Assembly: GCA_963705955.1 (NCBI GenBank)
Contig: CAVPLH010000006.1
Coordinates: 558,001 to 622,000 of the forward strand
Direction: 5' to 3'
Source of the DNA: WHSW01 sp963705955
GTDB lineage: Bacteria > Actinomycetota > Thermoleophilia > Solirubrobacterales > 70-9
Length of the DNA stretch: 64,000 nucleotides
In this document: positions 1 to 10,319 of the stretch, in pieces
Layout: every line of letters starts with the position of its first letter
How positions within the stretch are numbered: position 1 is the first letter of the stretch
Position numbers and translations under genes: made by a program
The notes under the pieces: generated by a model
Told to the model about the DNA's origin: nothing
Databases searched by the model: none
Seen by the model: only the letters and a program-made list of their open reading frames with translations

Positions 1-90
1 CGTGGAAATCACGTCGCGGCTCGTTCGGTCAGCTGGATCACAACCGGACCCTATCCGGCGGACCGGTCCGTGTCGAGGGGCGGATCGCGC

Positions 91-954
91 TCAGCAGGCG
101 TCATAGACGTAGTGCGGCGAGCCGGGCGTCGTCACCTGGCGATCCCGGAGCACGACCGAGATCTTGTCGCCGGCCGCGCGGCACGTCTTGCGGAAGAACC
201 GCCTCTTGTATTCGATCGCGATCACGTGGTTTCCGTAGACGTGGCGGTAACCGTGGCATTCGTGCCAGCGAGCGCAGTCCTCGGCGATCGCGAAGTCGAA
301 GCCGACGTCTCGCGCCTGGCCCCGCGTCACGTCCACCGTGTTCTTCTGGGCGACGGCGAGGCCGTGGGCGTGGGCTTGCTCGGCGAGGAGCGTCGCGAAG
401 GCCAGGGCGTCGGGTTTGCCGAACGGGACGTCCGGCTCCAGCGGGGTCCCGTCGAAGCGCGTCCACGAGTCGAGGTTGTCGTACTCGACCGCCTCGAATC
501 CCTTGCTTGCGCAGCCGTCGGTCATCTGCGCGACCCAGTCGGCCGCGCGCCGGCGCTTCCCGGCCGTGCTGACGTCGACCAGGTACTCGCCGCCCCAGTG
601 GGGGTCGTCGCCGAGCTCGTTGAGGACGAGGCGCTGCGGCCAGTTGGAGTGCTCATCGGGGCGGTCCACGCCGGGCTCGTCGGCCTGGGTCTGGAAGGCG
701 TTGACGTAACAGATCGAGTAGACCGGGTCGGCCGCGGCGTCGCCGGAGAACCAGTCACGCGAGACGACCGAGACGCCCTCGGGAAGCGGGTAGTCACCAC
801 CGATCTGATAGTCGAAGGTCGCGTTGGTCGGGGGCGGCGCGACCGGCGTCGAGGCCGCGTCGGCGACCTGCCGATCCTCGGTGCACGCGAGGACGACGAG
901 GACCACACCAAGCAGGGCGGCGGCGAGGAGCGCGCGCTTGGCCGGCTCGGTCAT
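91..954 (-). CDS. GH114 endo-alpha-1,4-polygalactosaminidase-like lipoprotein
   Basis: Predicted secreted lipoprotein of glycoside hydrolase family 114, whose characterised members cut alpha-1,4-linked galactosamine polymers. Residues 1-24 form a signal sequence ending in the lipobox LVVLAC (Cys24). The remaining ~260 residues carry the family signatures: YDNLDSW near residue 158, LAVAQKNT, FDFAIAEDC near 225 and VIAIEYK near 250. The Asp of the first and the Glu of AEDC are the best catalytic candidates by family pattern. The ATG is preceded by AGGAGG. It lies 22 bases after the transporter ATPase and is the last gene of the sugar operon, so it probably makes the oligosaccharides that are imported. 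The frame is intact. Whether it acts on acetylated or free-amine polymer cannot be read from the sequence. Confidence 0.82.
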   Translation of the reverse strand: MTEPAKRALLAAALLGVVLVVLACTEDRQVADAASTPVAPPPTNATFDYQIGGDYPLPEGVSVVSRDWFSGDAAADPVYSICYVNAFQTQADEPGVDRPDEHSNWPQRLVLNELGDDPHWGGEYLVDVSTAGKRRRAADWVAQMTDGCASKGFEAVEYDNLDSWTRFDGTPLEPDVPFGKPDALAFATLLAEQAHAHGLAVAQKNTVDVTRGQARDVGFDFAIAEDCARWHECHGYRHVYGNHVIAIEYKRRFFRKTCRAAGDKISVVLRDRQVTTPGSPHYVYDAC

Positions 955-976
955 CGAAGCCTCCTCGGGTCCGGTC

Positions 977-2165
977 TCATGCCGCTTTCACCGCCGGTCG
1001 CTCCCGGGCGAGCGCGCGACCGCTCTCGCGATCGAAGAGGTGTACCTGCGACGGGTCGATCGCGAGCTCGACCCACCCGCCGGCCGAAGCCGGGGGGCGC
1101 CCCTGGATCCGAGCCGTGAAGCGGGCGCGGCGGTCGTCGGCGAGCAGCCGCCCCTCGTCGGCACCGCTCTCGCCGCCGATCGCGGCCTTGACGTCATCGG
1201 TGGCGACGCGCGGAGCATCGACGGTGAACAGCAGGTTGCACTCCGAGCCGAGCTGCTCGACGACGTCGATGTCGACCCGGATTCGCGCCCAGCTCGGATC
1301 GCATCCCGGCCCGGCGACCACGAAGCTCGTCGGCCGCAGGCCGAGGACGACGTCCCGCTCGGCGACCGCGTCTGCATCCGGCAAGCCGCAGCTCGCTGGT
1401 GCCGAAGCTGACCAGCTCTCCGTCGAGGCGGGCCTCGACCAGGTTCATCGCCGGCGAGCCGATGAACGCCCCGACGAACAGGTTCGCGGGATGCTCGAAG
1501 AGCCGCTGCGGGACGTCGCACTGCTGGATCACTCCGTCGCGCAGGACCGCGACCCGCTGACCGAGCGTCATCGCCTCGACCTGGTCGTGGGTGACGTAGA
1601 CGGTGGTCGTCGGCAGGCGCTCGTGCAGCCGCGCGAGCTCACCGCGCATGCTCGTTCGCAGCTTCGCGTCGAGGTTGGAGAGCGGCTCGTCCATGAGGAA
1701 GGCACGCGGCTCGCGGACCAGCGCCCGGCCCATCGCGACGCGCTGACGCTGGCCGCCCGAAAGCGCCGCGGGCTTGCGCTCCATCAGGTCGCCGAGCCCG
1801 AGCATCGCGGCCATCCGGTCGACCCGCTCGGCGATCTCGTCCTTCGCCACCTTGCGGCGACGGAGGCCGAAGGCGAGGTTCTCGCGGACGGTCTTGTGCG
1901 GGTAGAGCGCGTAGCTCTGGAAGACCATCGCGATGTCGCGGTCGGGCGGCTCGAGCGTCGTGACGTCGTCCTCGCCGATCCAGACCCTGCCCTTCGTCAC
2001 CCGCTCGAGCCCGGCGATCATCCGCAGCAGCGTCGACTTGCCGCACCCGGAGGGGCCGACGAGGACCATGAACTCGCCGTCGCCGACCTCGAGCGAGACG
2101 TCGTCGACCGCGAGCACGTCGCCGCCGTAGACCTTGGTCACGCGCTCGAGCCTCAACTCCGGCAT
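977..2165 (-). CDS. ABC sugar importer ATPase, MsmK/UgpC type (frame break near 1390)
   Basis: Cytoplasmic ATPase that would energise the two permeases just upstream. After repair it is about 395 residues, the usual length for the MalK/MsmX/UgpC group. It shows Walker A GPSGCGKST near residue 40, Q-loop VFQSYALYP, signature LSGGQRQR, Walker B FLMDEP and the H-loop THD, followed by a TOBE-type C-terminal domain containing VVLGLRPTSF. One extra G near 1390 shifts the frame just before that domain; removing it joins SELRL to PDADAVAERD. ATG at 2165 is chosen because it begins the canonical MPELRLERVTKVYG start. Such ATPases often serve several importers, but its position inside the operon argues for a dedicated role. 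Confidence 0.9.
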
Positions 2166-2173
2166 CCGCCCTC

Positions 2174-3077
2174 CTACCCCTTGACCGCGCTCGATGTCAA
2201 CGACTGGATGAACGATCGCTGGGCGAGCAGGAACGCGATCAGCACCGGCAGCACCGTGATCACGTTGCCGGCCATCACCGCCGAGAAGTCCTGGGTGTGC
2301 TGGCCCTGGAAGGTGGTCAGGCCGAGCGGCAGGGTCGCGTTCTCGTCGGAGCTGATCGCGATCAGCGGCCAGAGCAGGTCGTTCCACATCAGCAGGAAGG
2401 TGAGCGCCGCGAGCGTCGCCAGCGCCGGCTTCGCGAGCGGCAGCGCGACGTGGAGGAGCACCCCGAGGCGCGAGCAGCCGTCGATCCGGGCCGCCTCCTC
2501 GACCTCGCGCGGCAGGTTGACGAAGAACTGGCGCATCAAGAAGACGCCGAGCGGGAGCACGAGCTGCGGGACGATCAGGGCGCCGAGCGTGTCGACGAGC
2601 CCGAGCTTGTCCATGACGATGAAGGTCGGGATCATCGTCAGCTGGAACGGGATGATCAGGGTGAGGAGGATGAGCAGGAAGATCACCGTCGAGCCCCGGA
2701 ATCGCAGCCGGGCGAACGCGTAGCCGGCGAGCGAGCAGAAGACGAGGTTGGAGACCACGGTGACGAGCGCGACGATCGTCGAGTTCATGAACCAGCGCGG
2801 GAAGTTCGGAGTCGCCGAGGACGGTGTTCCAGCCGTCGAGGTGAAGCGATTCGGGGATGATCGTCGGCGGGAACTGGTTGATCTGCGCGTTCGACATGAA
2901 CGAGCTCAGGATCATCCAGATCAGCGGCAGGGCGAAGAGGACCGCGGCCGGGAAGAGGACCAGGTGCCAGGGGCTGAACGGAAGGCGGCGGCGCGTCGCC
3001 TCGCCCGGCGCCTGCCCCGTCGCCAGCGCCCCGGGAAGATCGGGAGGCAGCGCGGCGGTCTCGGGGCGGGCGCTCAC
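2174..3077 (-). CDS. ABC sugar importer permease 2, MalG/UgpE type (frame break near 2800)
   Basis: Inner-membrane permease of a carbohydrate ABC importer (CUT1 class), about 300 residues with six predicted membrane segments. The first is near residue 35 (HLVLFPAAVLFALPLIW) and the rest begin near SNLVFCSLAGYAFARL. The EAA loop that contacts the ATPase is visible as EEAARIDGCSRLG. One extra G near 2800 separates the first ~90 residues from the remainder; removing it gives NFPRWFMNSTIV, the normal sequence before the second segment in this family. GTG at 3077 overlaps the stop of permease 1 by four bases (GTGA), which indicates coupled translation. The ATPase starts eight bases downstream. Confidence 0.88.
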
Positions 3078-3987
3078 GCGTTCCTCGCCCGGACTCGGTT
3101 GTAGACGAGCTGTGCGCCGACCAGGAGGATGAGAAAGAGCGCGACGACGTAGGCGACCGCGGCCGCGTACCCGGCGTGGAAGAGCTGGAACGCCTGGTTG
3201 TAGATGTAGTAGACGATCACCGCCGTCGCGTCCAACGGCCCTCCGCGCGTCGTCGCGTAGACGAGGTCGAAGAGCTGCAGCGAGAGCAGCGTCTGCCAGA
3301 CGACGAGGAAGATCGTCACCGGCAACAGCTGGGGCAGGATCACGTGCCAGAGCGTCGCCCAGCGGCGGGCGCCGTCGACCGAGGCCGCGTCGACCAGCTC
3401 CCGCGGAACGTCCTGCAGCGCGGCGAGGTAGATGACCAGCGGAAAGCCGATCCCGCCCCAGATCCCGATCAGGACGATCACGAACAGCGCCTGGTCGGGG
3501 TCGCCGAGAAAGCCCTGGCGGGGCAGCCCGAGCGTCGTCGAGGAGCGGCGTTGGCGACCCCGAAGCGCTCGTCGAAGATGAACGAGAACAGCACCCCCTG
3601 GGCGGCGACCGAGGCGATGAACGGGGCCAGGAACGCGGTCCGGTAGATGCCGATCAGCCGGATCCGGCGGTTCAGCGCCATCGCCAGGAAGAGCCCGAGC
3701 CCGGTCGTGATCGGCACGAAGAGGACCGTGTAGACGATCGTGTGCTCGACCGCGTCGCGGAGCGCCGGGTCGCTGAGCAGCGCGTCGTAGTTCGAGAGCC
3801 CCACCCACTGCGCCGGCGCGATCAGGTCGGCGGAGTTGAACGAGAGCAGCAGCGACCAGCCGATCGGGACGATCGCGAGGCCGACGATGATCACGACCGC
3901 GGGGAGGACGAACGCCCAGGCGGTCGGGTTCTCTCCCAGAACCCGCTGGGCGAACGTCCTCCTCGGTGCGGTCGGCTCGGCGCTCAT
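3074..3987 (-). CDS. ABC sugar importer permease 1, MalF/UgpA type (frame break near 3540)
   Basis: Second inner-membrane permease of the importer, about 304 residues after repair. The first membrane segment, AFVLPAVVIIVGLAIVPIG, follows a short basic cytoplasmic tail. The EAA loop reads VDAASVDGARRW. The reading frame changes near 3540, between FGVANAA and LGLPRQGFLGD. Here the repair needs one added base (or two removed), unlike most breaks in the window. ATG at 3987 is 12 bases after the binding-protein stop. The order binding protein, MalF-like, MalG-like, ATPase is the standard CUT1 layout. Confidence 0.87.
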
Positions 3988-3999
3988 CCCATGCTTCGC

Positions 4000-5320
4000 T
4001 CAGGGCCCGGGCACCTGGAGCTCGTTGTTCGAGGTGTCGACCGCCTGGCTCAGCGCCTCGCTCGGATCGGCCTCCCCGTAGAGCACCGAGGCGACCGCCT
4101 TGCCCATCGCCTGGGAGATCTGCGGGTACTCGGGGATCGTCGCCCGGGTCCGGGCCAGGTCGGTGTTCTCGATGAACTTGTCGAGGCCCGGGAGGCTCTT
4201 CTCGTAGCCCGCGTATCCCGGGGCGTCCTGGACGTCGTTGGTCAGCGGCAGGCTGCCGGCCTCGCTGATCCAGCGCAACTGCTGCTCGGGCTGGCTGAAC
4301 CAGTCCATGAACTCGAGCGCCGCGGCGACGCGCTCGTCGCCGTTGTCGAAGATCGCCCAGGTGTCGGGGCCGGCGATCGTCGTGTGCTCGCCGCCGAACG
4401 AGGGCATCGAGGCGACCCCGTAGTCGACCTTGGCGTCGACGTACTCGGGCAGCGTGTACGGGCCCGGCGACGTTCATCGCCATCTTGCCGCTCGCGAACA
4501 GCTGCTGCATGCGCTCGCTGCCGGCCGTGCTGTCGATGTAGACCGAGTCGTCGGAGGCCGCCTGCGCGACGACGTTGAGCGCCGCCTCACCGCTCGCCCC
4601 GTCGAAGCCGACGCTTGTGCCGTCCTCGCTGACGATATCCCCGCCCTGCTGCCAGACCAGCGGCCAGATCCGCCAGGTGGTGTCCTCGTCGCCGGTTCCG
4701 GGCCAGCCGAATCCGACGATCCCGGCGTCGGGATCGTTGAGCTCCGCGGCCGTCTTCAGGAAGTCGTCCCAGGTCCAGTCGTCGGTCGGATAGTCGACCC
4801 CGGCGTCGTCGAAGATCTTCTTGTTGTAGACGACCGCGAGGTTGTCGATGAACGCCGGCACGGCGCGCGGCACGTCGTCGACCGTCACCGCCTCCTTGCC
4901 GGCGTCGACGAAGCGGTCCCAGTTGATGTCACCGTTGTCGATCGCGTCGGTGAGGTCGATCAGCTGGTCGCCGCTCGCGAGGTTGGCGAGGTCGGAGCCG
5001 TAGATGTAGGCGATGTCCGGGTAGTTGTCGGCCTGCAACCCCGCCGTGACCTTCTGCAGCATCCGGTCGGAGTTGACCCCGCCCGAGTCCTTGGAGACGA
5101 CGACGTCGGGATGGGTGCTGTTGAAGTCGTCGATCATCGTCTGCAGCAGCTCGGCCGGCCCCTGCGTCTGGCCGTGCCAGAACTCGATCTCGACCGGCTC
5201 GCCGCCGCTGTCGGCGGAGGTGCTTCCGGTTTGCTCGTCGTCGCCTCCTCCGCAGGCGGCGAGCGAGACCGAGGCGGCCAGCGCAACCAGCGCCGCGAGC
5301 GCCCTCATCAGTTTCGACAC
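4000..5320 (-). CDS. ABC sugar importer substrate-binding lipoprotein (frame break near 4460)
   Basis: Extracellular carbohydrate-binding lipoprotein of family 1 (SBP_bac_1), about 439 residues after repair. The start is GTG at 5320, preceded six bases away by AAGGAGGAG. Residues 1-23 form a signal sequence with lipobox SLAAC, then a Gly/Asp/Ser-rich tether. The mature protein opens with the family pattern VEIEFWHGQTQGP. Later landmarks are WTWDDFLKTAAEL and, after the break, GGEHTTIAGPDTWAIF and ALEFMDWFSQPEQQLRW. One extra G near 4460 breaks AGPYTLPEYV. It lies between GH4 and the permeases and would capture the oligosaccharide released by the GH114 enzyme (inference). Confidence 0.9.
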
Positions 5321-5336
5321 GATCAACTCCTCCTTG

Positions 5337-6687
5337 TTAGTTGACTCCGACCGGGACCCTGAGGGCCTCGGGCAGGGCATCTCCGTGGGCGGCGGTGAGC
5401 TCGTCGCAGAGCTCCCAGATCGCGTCGAGCGAGAGGCTCGCCGCGGCGTTGGGATCCAGCATCACCGCCTGTCTGACGTACTCCGGGCGGCCCTCGAGCG
5501 CGGCCCGCACGGTGAGCTCGGCGACGTTCAGGAAGGTTCGGTTGAGCGCCGCCAGCTGCGGCGGCAGCTCGCCGACCGAGGTCGGCTGCACGCCGGCGCC
5601 GTCGACCAGGCAGGGCACCTCGACGCAGGCGTCCGCGGGAAGGTTCTCGATCAGGCCCGTGTTGCGGACGTTGCCGTAGATCACCCGCGGGGTCCCGGTC
5701 TCGATCGAGTGGATGATCTGCGGCGCGTACTCGTTGCTGGGCTCGAGCTCGAGCGGCAGCGCCGGCCGCGAGCAGCTCCTTCGTGCGCTCGTACTCGGCG
5801 AGGTTCTCCTCGCTGCGGGTGACGTACTCGGCGACCCAGAGCCGGTAGCGCTCGATCGCCTCGTCGTCGCGCATCAGCCAGGGCAGGTACTCGGCGGAGT
5901 GCTCGCTCGACTCGGTCGGGAAGTAGCCGAGCCGCCGGTACATCTGCACCCGGACCCGGCGCAGCAGCTCGGGGTCGCGGTCGATCGCCTCGTCGAGCAG
6001 CGGGTAGAGGTCCTCTCCGTCGCGCTCGAACCGGAGGATGAACGCCTGGTGGTTGACGCCGGCGCCGAGGAAGGTGATCTCCTCGAACGGCACGCCGACG
6101 AGCTCGGCGAGCTGCTCGGTCGTGTTCTGGACCGAGTGGCAGAGCCCGACGATCCGCTTCTGGGGCGTGCCCGCGTAGGTCGCCCAGCAGAGCATCGCCA
6201 TCGGGTTGGTGTAGTTGAGCAGCCAGGCATCCGGGCAGACCGCGGCCATGTCGGCGGCGATTCCCTGCATCACCGGAATCGTCCGCAGCGCCCGGAAGAC
6301 GCCGCCGACCCCGAGCGTGTCGCCGATCGTCTGCCGGAGGCCGTATCGAGCCGGGATCTCGTGGTCGATCACGGTCGCCGCGTGGCCGCCGACCTGGACC
6401 ATGTTGATCACGTAGTCGGCGCCGTCGAGCGCCGCCCGACGCTCGAGGTGAGACTCGACCGCCGGGGCCGCGCCGAGCTGGCCGGCGACCGCCCGGGCGA
6501 CGCCCTCCGCGGTCTCGAGCCGCTCGGAGTCGATGTCATGGAGCGAGATCGTCGCGTCCCGCAGCTCCGGATAGCCGAGGATGTCGGCGATCAGCATCCC
6601 GGTGAACTCGACGCTGCCCGCGCCGACGAAGGAGATCTTCGGTCCGGGGAGGGGGGACCCTCGTCCTCGGGCGCCGTCCGCGCTCAC
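5337..6687 (-). CDS. GH4 NAD-dependent alpha-galactosidase-like enzyme, MelA type (frame break near 5760)
   Basis: Cytoplasmic glycosidase of family 4, which uses NAD+ and a divalent metal in a redox-assisted mechanism. The N-terminus has the nucleotide-binding motif ISFVGAGSVEF. The metal and substrate motifs follow in order: GDTLGVGGVFRALRT, NYTNPMAM, GLCHSVQ and GVNHQAF. CHSV after the catalytic region is typical of the alpha-galactosidase branch rather than the 6-phospho-glucosidase branches. One extra G near 5760 splits AGALPLELEPSNEY; repaired length is about 449 residues. GTG at 6687 follows AAAGGAG and overlaps the upstream kinase stop by four bases. In this operon it may remove alpha-linked galactosamine residues, which would be a new specificity for the family; plain alpha-galactosidase is the alternative. 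Confidence 0.88.
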
Positions 6688-7651
6688 GCGCCGCTCCTTT
6701 CGATCTCGCGAGAGGACAGGGCGTCGGCGACCTCGAGCGCCTCGGCGAGCAGCGGCTGGGCATCGACGCCACCGAGAGCGCGTGTCGAAAGCGCCCCGCA
6801 CGCCGCCCCGAGCCGCAGGGCGCCCTCCAGCGACCGTCCGCTGCCGAGACCGTGGAGGAAGCCGGCGGTGAAGTTGTCGCCGGCGCCGGTCCCGTCGACC
6901 GCCTCGACCGATGGCGCGTCGACCGTCGCGCTCTCCTCGCCGCGCCGGGCGATCGCGCCTCGGGAAGCGAGCTTGACGACGACGGTGTCGATCCGCTCCG
7001 CGAGCGCGTCGAGCGCCTCCTCGGGCCCATCCGCCGCGGCGAACCTGGATGCCTCGGCGGCGTTCGGCAGGAATACGTCGGTCGCCTCGAGGGCAGCCTC
7101 GAGGCCGGCGCCCCAGCTTCCGCTCGGGTCCCAGCCGGGGTCGAGCGAGGTCGAGGCCCCCGCTTCGTGGGCCCTGGCGAACAGCTCGGCGAGCCCCTCG
7201 CGAAGCCCCGTCTGCAGGTGGGGCGAGGACACGTGGAGGTGGTCCGAGGCTCGCGAGCAGCTCGTCGGTCAGCTCGGCGGCGGTCAGGCTCGCCATCGCC
7301 CCGAGCGATGTGAGGATCGCCCGGTCGCCCCCGTTGCTGAGCACGACGCTGAGGCCGGTCGCGCGCTCGGGGTCGACCCGGCAGCCATCGACGTTGACGC
7401 CGCGGCGACCGAGCTCGTCGAGCATGAAGCGCCCGGACGCGTCGTCACCGACCACGCCGACGTAGGCCGTGCGCATCCCGAGCCGGGCCGTCCCGCAGGC
7501 GACGATCGCCCCCGAGGAGCCGATCGTCAGGACGCCATCGTCGACGAGCGTCTCGACCTGTCCGTAGCGCGGGCTCGATCGTCTCGGCGAGCACGATCGC
7601 GTCGGGATTGAGCTCCCCGGCGATCAGCAGATCGAACCGCTCGGCGCTCAC
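6684..7651 (-). CDS. PfkB-family sugar kinase (frame breaks near 7250 and 7570)
   Basis: Ribokinase/PfkB carbohydrate kinase, about 322 residues once two extra G bases (near 7250 and 7570) are ignored. The N-terminus AERFDLLIAGELNPDAI is the usual first strand, and IGSSGAIVACGTARLG leads into the lid region. The second PfkB signature is complete as DGTGAGDNFTAG with the catalytic Asp. GTG at 7651 overlaps the stop of the LacC-like kinase by four bases, and its own stop overlaps the GH4 start. In context it could phosphorylate the monosaccharide released by GH4, for example galactosamine at C6 (inference). Kinases in this family are too versatile to assign a substrate by sequence. Confidence 0.84.
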
Positions 7652-8627
7652 GAGACCGCCTCTGTCTGCAAGGGCGTCAGATCGACGAGCGGGACGAGCG
7701 CCTCGACCGCGCCGCGCTCGACCCGGCCGGGGTGCAGGTGGGCGAGCTTCTCGGTCGCGGCGGCCGCGCCGAGCGCCGCCGCCCGCGGCAGCTCCATGCC
7801 GGCGATCAGACCGGCGGCGAATCCGCCGATCAGCGCGTCGCCGCAGCCGACCGCGTTGACGACCGGCTCGTCGCGGGACCGCGGTGAGGCGGAAGCAACC
7901 CTCGGCCGTGGCGAGCACGCTTCCCTGCGACCCGAGGCTGAGCCAGACCGAGGCGGCGCCGCGATCCAGCGATCGCGTCCGTGATCGCCCCGAGCTCGGC
8001 GTCGCTCGGCGCGGGGTCGAACCGGGCTCCGAGCAGGCGCCCCGCCTCGGCGAGGTTGGGTGCGACCAGATCCGGGCCTTCGGCGAGGGCCGCCGCGAGC
8101 GCCTCCGGGCTCGAGCAGTCGAGGATCGTGAACGCGCCCAGCTCGCGGGCGGTGGCGATGAGCCGGGCGTGAAGGTCGGTCGGGGCTCCGGGCGGGAGGC
8201 TGCCGCAGACCGCGACGACGCTGGCGCCGGCGGCGACCTCCGCCAGGGCGGAGACGAGCCGGTCGGCCTCCGCCGCGGTCAGGGTGCCCGCCGGTTCGCG
8301 GACCTCGACCAGATCGCCCGCGTCGCCGACCAGCGTGTAGGTCCCCCGCGTCGACGCGGCGATCGGGACATCGGCGACCTCGAGCGGCTCGGCGGCGAGC
8401 AGCGCGAGGAGGTGATCGCCGTTCCTGCCCCCGGCGGTGGTGACGATCGCGGTCTCGGCGCCGAGCTCCGCCGCGACGCAGGCCGCGTGGACGGCCTTGC
8501 CCCCGGGCGTCTCGAGCAACTCGACGGCGCCGACCACCCCGCTCGGAGCCCCCTCGATCCGGGCCACGCGGTCGATCGCCGGATTGGTGCTCACGGCTAC
8601 GAAGGCGGGCGCCGAGCGACCGTCCAT
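7648..8627 (-). CDS. LacC/FruK-type phosphosugar kinase, tagatose-6-phosphate kinase candidate (frame breaks near 7880 and 7960)
   Basis: PfkB-superfamily kinase of the 1-phosphofructokinase/tagatose-6-phosphate kinase branch, about 326 residues when repaired. It opens with VAVSTNPAIDRVARI and has the branch-specific ETPGGKAVHAACVAAELG, where fructose-1-phosphate kinases usually have GGKGINVA. The C-terminal signature NAVGCGDALIGGFAAG carries the catalytic Asp, with Cys in place of the common Ala or Thr. Two frame breaks lie near 7880 and 7960. ATG at 8627 overlaps the regulator stop (TGATG). With a SIS deaminase in the same operon, phosphorylation of tagatose-6-phosphate to the 1,6-bisphosphate is the most economical role (inference). 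Confidence 0.82.
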
Positions 8628-9379
8628 CAGACCTGCACCACCGCGACGCCCGCTGCCCGGAGCTCCTCGAGCTGCTCCGAAGGAGCGTCGAGATCGGTGA
8701 TCAGCTCGTCGACCTCCGCGATTGTGCAGATGCTCGAGAGCGCCGAGCGGCCGATCTTCGAGGAGTCGCAGACGACGATCACCCGCGCGGCGCGGTCGAC
8801 CATCTTGCGATCCGTGTGCGCCTCGACCTCGTCATGGGTGGTCAGCCCGGACGCGGTGACGCCGTCGACCCCGAGGAACATCAGGTCGACGTTGAGCCCC
8901 TCGAGCGTGCGCTCGGCGAGCGGGCCGATCAGCTCGTAGGACTGCGGGCGGGCGACGCCGCCGGTGACCACGAGGCGGATCGTCTCGCTGATCACCAGCT
9001 CGGAGGCGATGTTGACCGCGTTGGTGACCACGGTCAGAGCGCGGTCTCGCAGCCTCCGGGCGACCTCGGTGGTCGTCGTTCCACCGGTCAGCCCGACCGT
9101 CTGGGCGCCGCCGATCCGTTCGACGGCAGCGTCGGCGATCCGGCTCTTCTCCGCCGCCCGCTGGCCGCCCCGGTAGCGGACCGGCAACTCGTAGAGGAGC
9201 CCGTTGCGGACCGCCCCACCGTGCGAGCGCGAGAGCAGCTTCTGCTGCTCGAGCAGCTCCAGGTCGCGGCGCACGGTCGCCGGGGAGGCGTCCAGCGTCT
9301 CGCTCAGCTCGCGGACCGAGACCGAGCCGCTGCTCGCCAACTGGGCCAGGATCCCGTCGAGCCGCTGCGCCCGCCTCAC
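8627..9379 (-). CDS. DeoR-family transcriptional regulator of the sugar operon
   Basis: Intact 250-residue DeoR/GlpR-type regulator. The first ~57 residues form the winged helix-turn-helix (ILAQLASSGSVSVRELSETL, then SPATVRRDLELLEQ). Residues 75-235 form the phosphosugar-sensing DeoRC domain with GLTGGTTTTEVARRL, VVTNAVNIASEL and the GVDGVTASGLTT stretch. GTG at 9379 overlaps the SIS gene stop by four bases. Regulators of this group are usually released from DNA by a phosphorylated sugar intermediate. A likely operator is the inverted repeat at 10320-10356 in front of the operon and of the divergent DUF2090 gene. Confidence 0.9.
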   Translation of the reverse strand: MRRAQRLDGILAQLASSGSVSVRELSETLDASPATVRRDLELLEQQKLLSRSHGGAVRNGLLYELPVRYRGGQRAAEKSRIADAAVERIGGAQTVGLTGGTTTTEVARRLRDRALTVVTNAVNIASELVISETIRLVVTGGVARPQSYELIGPLAERTLEGLNVDLMFLGVDGVTASGLTTHDEVEAHTDRKMVDRAARVIVVCDSSKIGRSALSSICTIAEVDELITDLDAPSEQLEELRAAGVAVVQV

Positions 9380-10275
9380 GAGCCGCCACCCGACTCGATC
9401 AGGTCGAGGACGACGGCGCGTTCGAGATTCGCGGGCCGGTCGGGGTCGAGGCCCCGCCGCTCGGCGAGCGCGACGCCGAGCCGCTGGATGCGGATCAGCT
9501 CCGCCAGCGGATCGAGCTTCGCGGTGAGGACGGTCGCTCCCGTGGCCGAGGCCTCGTCGACCAGCTTCGCGGGGGGCTGATCGAGGATCCAGACGAGCGC
9601 GCCGGGGCCTGCGGTCGCGATCGGGCCGTGGCGGTACTCCATCGCGGGATAGGACTCCGCCCAGATCTGGGCCGTCTCGCGCAGCGCCAGCGCTCCGGCG
9701 TCGGCGAGGCCGACCCGCCACGCGCGGCCGAGGACGACGACGCGATCGATCGTGTCGGTCTCAGCCGGATGCGGCTCGGCGAGCGCCCGCTCCGCGTCGG
9801 CGATCAGGCCGTCGACCTCGAGGCCGAGCGAAGCCCGCGCAAAGCAGACGGTGCTGGTGACGAAGCGCGTCTGGATCACCGAGCGGTCGTCCGCGAAGCT
9901 CAGGTCGACGACGAGGTCGCACTCCTCGGCGACCGGGCTGAGCGGGTCGCCGACCAGGGCGACGGTCGCGGTCTCGGCGCCGACCTGCTCCAACGCCCGC
10001 CGGATCTCGGTCGTCGTCCCCGACCGCGAGATCGCGACGACGCGGTCGTAGTCTCGAACCAGGAGCGCCTCCGAGGCCGCGAAGGCATCGGTCTCTCCCT
10101 GTCCGCTGCGCTCCCGGAGCGCGGCGAGCGTCTTCGCCGCATGCCAGGAGCTTCCGCAGCCGATCACGGCGATCCGCTCACCGGCCGGCAGCGACGCGGG
10201 GACGGAGCGCGCCAGGTCGACGGCCCTCGACCAAGCGCTCGGCTGGGCGAGGATCTCCTCAGCGACCAAAGACAC
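9376..10275 (-). CDS. SIS-domain sugar-phosphate isomerase/deaminase, AgaS-like
   Basis: Cytoplasmic protein of about 299 residues with two SIS domains, related to AgaS and the isomerase half of GlmS. The first domain begins IAVIGCGSSWHAAKT and has ISRSGTTTEIRRAL, the phosphosugar-binding loop. The second has VVLGRAWRVGLADAGALALRE and the conserved EYRHGPIA. Such enzymes convert galactosamine-6-phosphate to tagatose-6-phosphate with release of ammonia. GTG at 10275, preceded by CGGAG, gives a start just before the first SIS helix. A longer form beginning TTG at 10320 is possible, but it overlaps the proposed operator. It is the first gene of the operon. Confidence 0.85.
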   Translation of the reverse strand: MSLVAEEILAQPSAWSRAVDLARSVPASLPAGERIAVIGCGSSWHAAKTLAALRERSGQGETDAFAASEALLVRDYDRVVAISRSGTTTEIRRALEQVGAETATVALVGDPLSPVAEECDLVVDLSFADDRSVIQTRFVTSTVCFARASLGLEVDGLIADAERALAEPHPAETDTIDRVVVLGRAWRVGLADAGALALRETAQIWAESYPAMEYRHGPIATAGPGALVWILDQPPAKLVDEASATGATVLTAKLDPLAELIRIQRLGVALAERRGLDPDRPANLERAVVLDLIESGGGS

Positions 10276-10319
10276 AATCGCTCCGTCCCACTCCGGCCGA
10301 GAGCTTACATGTTCTCGCA

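Noticed and set aside
59..70. 12-base palindrome CGGACCGGTCCG
   Set aside because: Too short and unlooped to be a terminator, and such palindromes are expected in this base composition.
5713..7611. Very long open frame opposite to the GH4 and kinase genes
   Set aside because: High GC removes stops in antisense frames. The encoded sequence is Arg/Val/Leu low-complexity with no family resemblance, and the minus-strand genes are certain.
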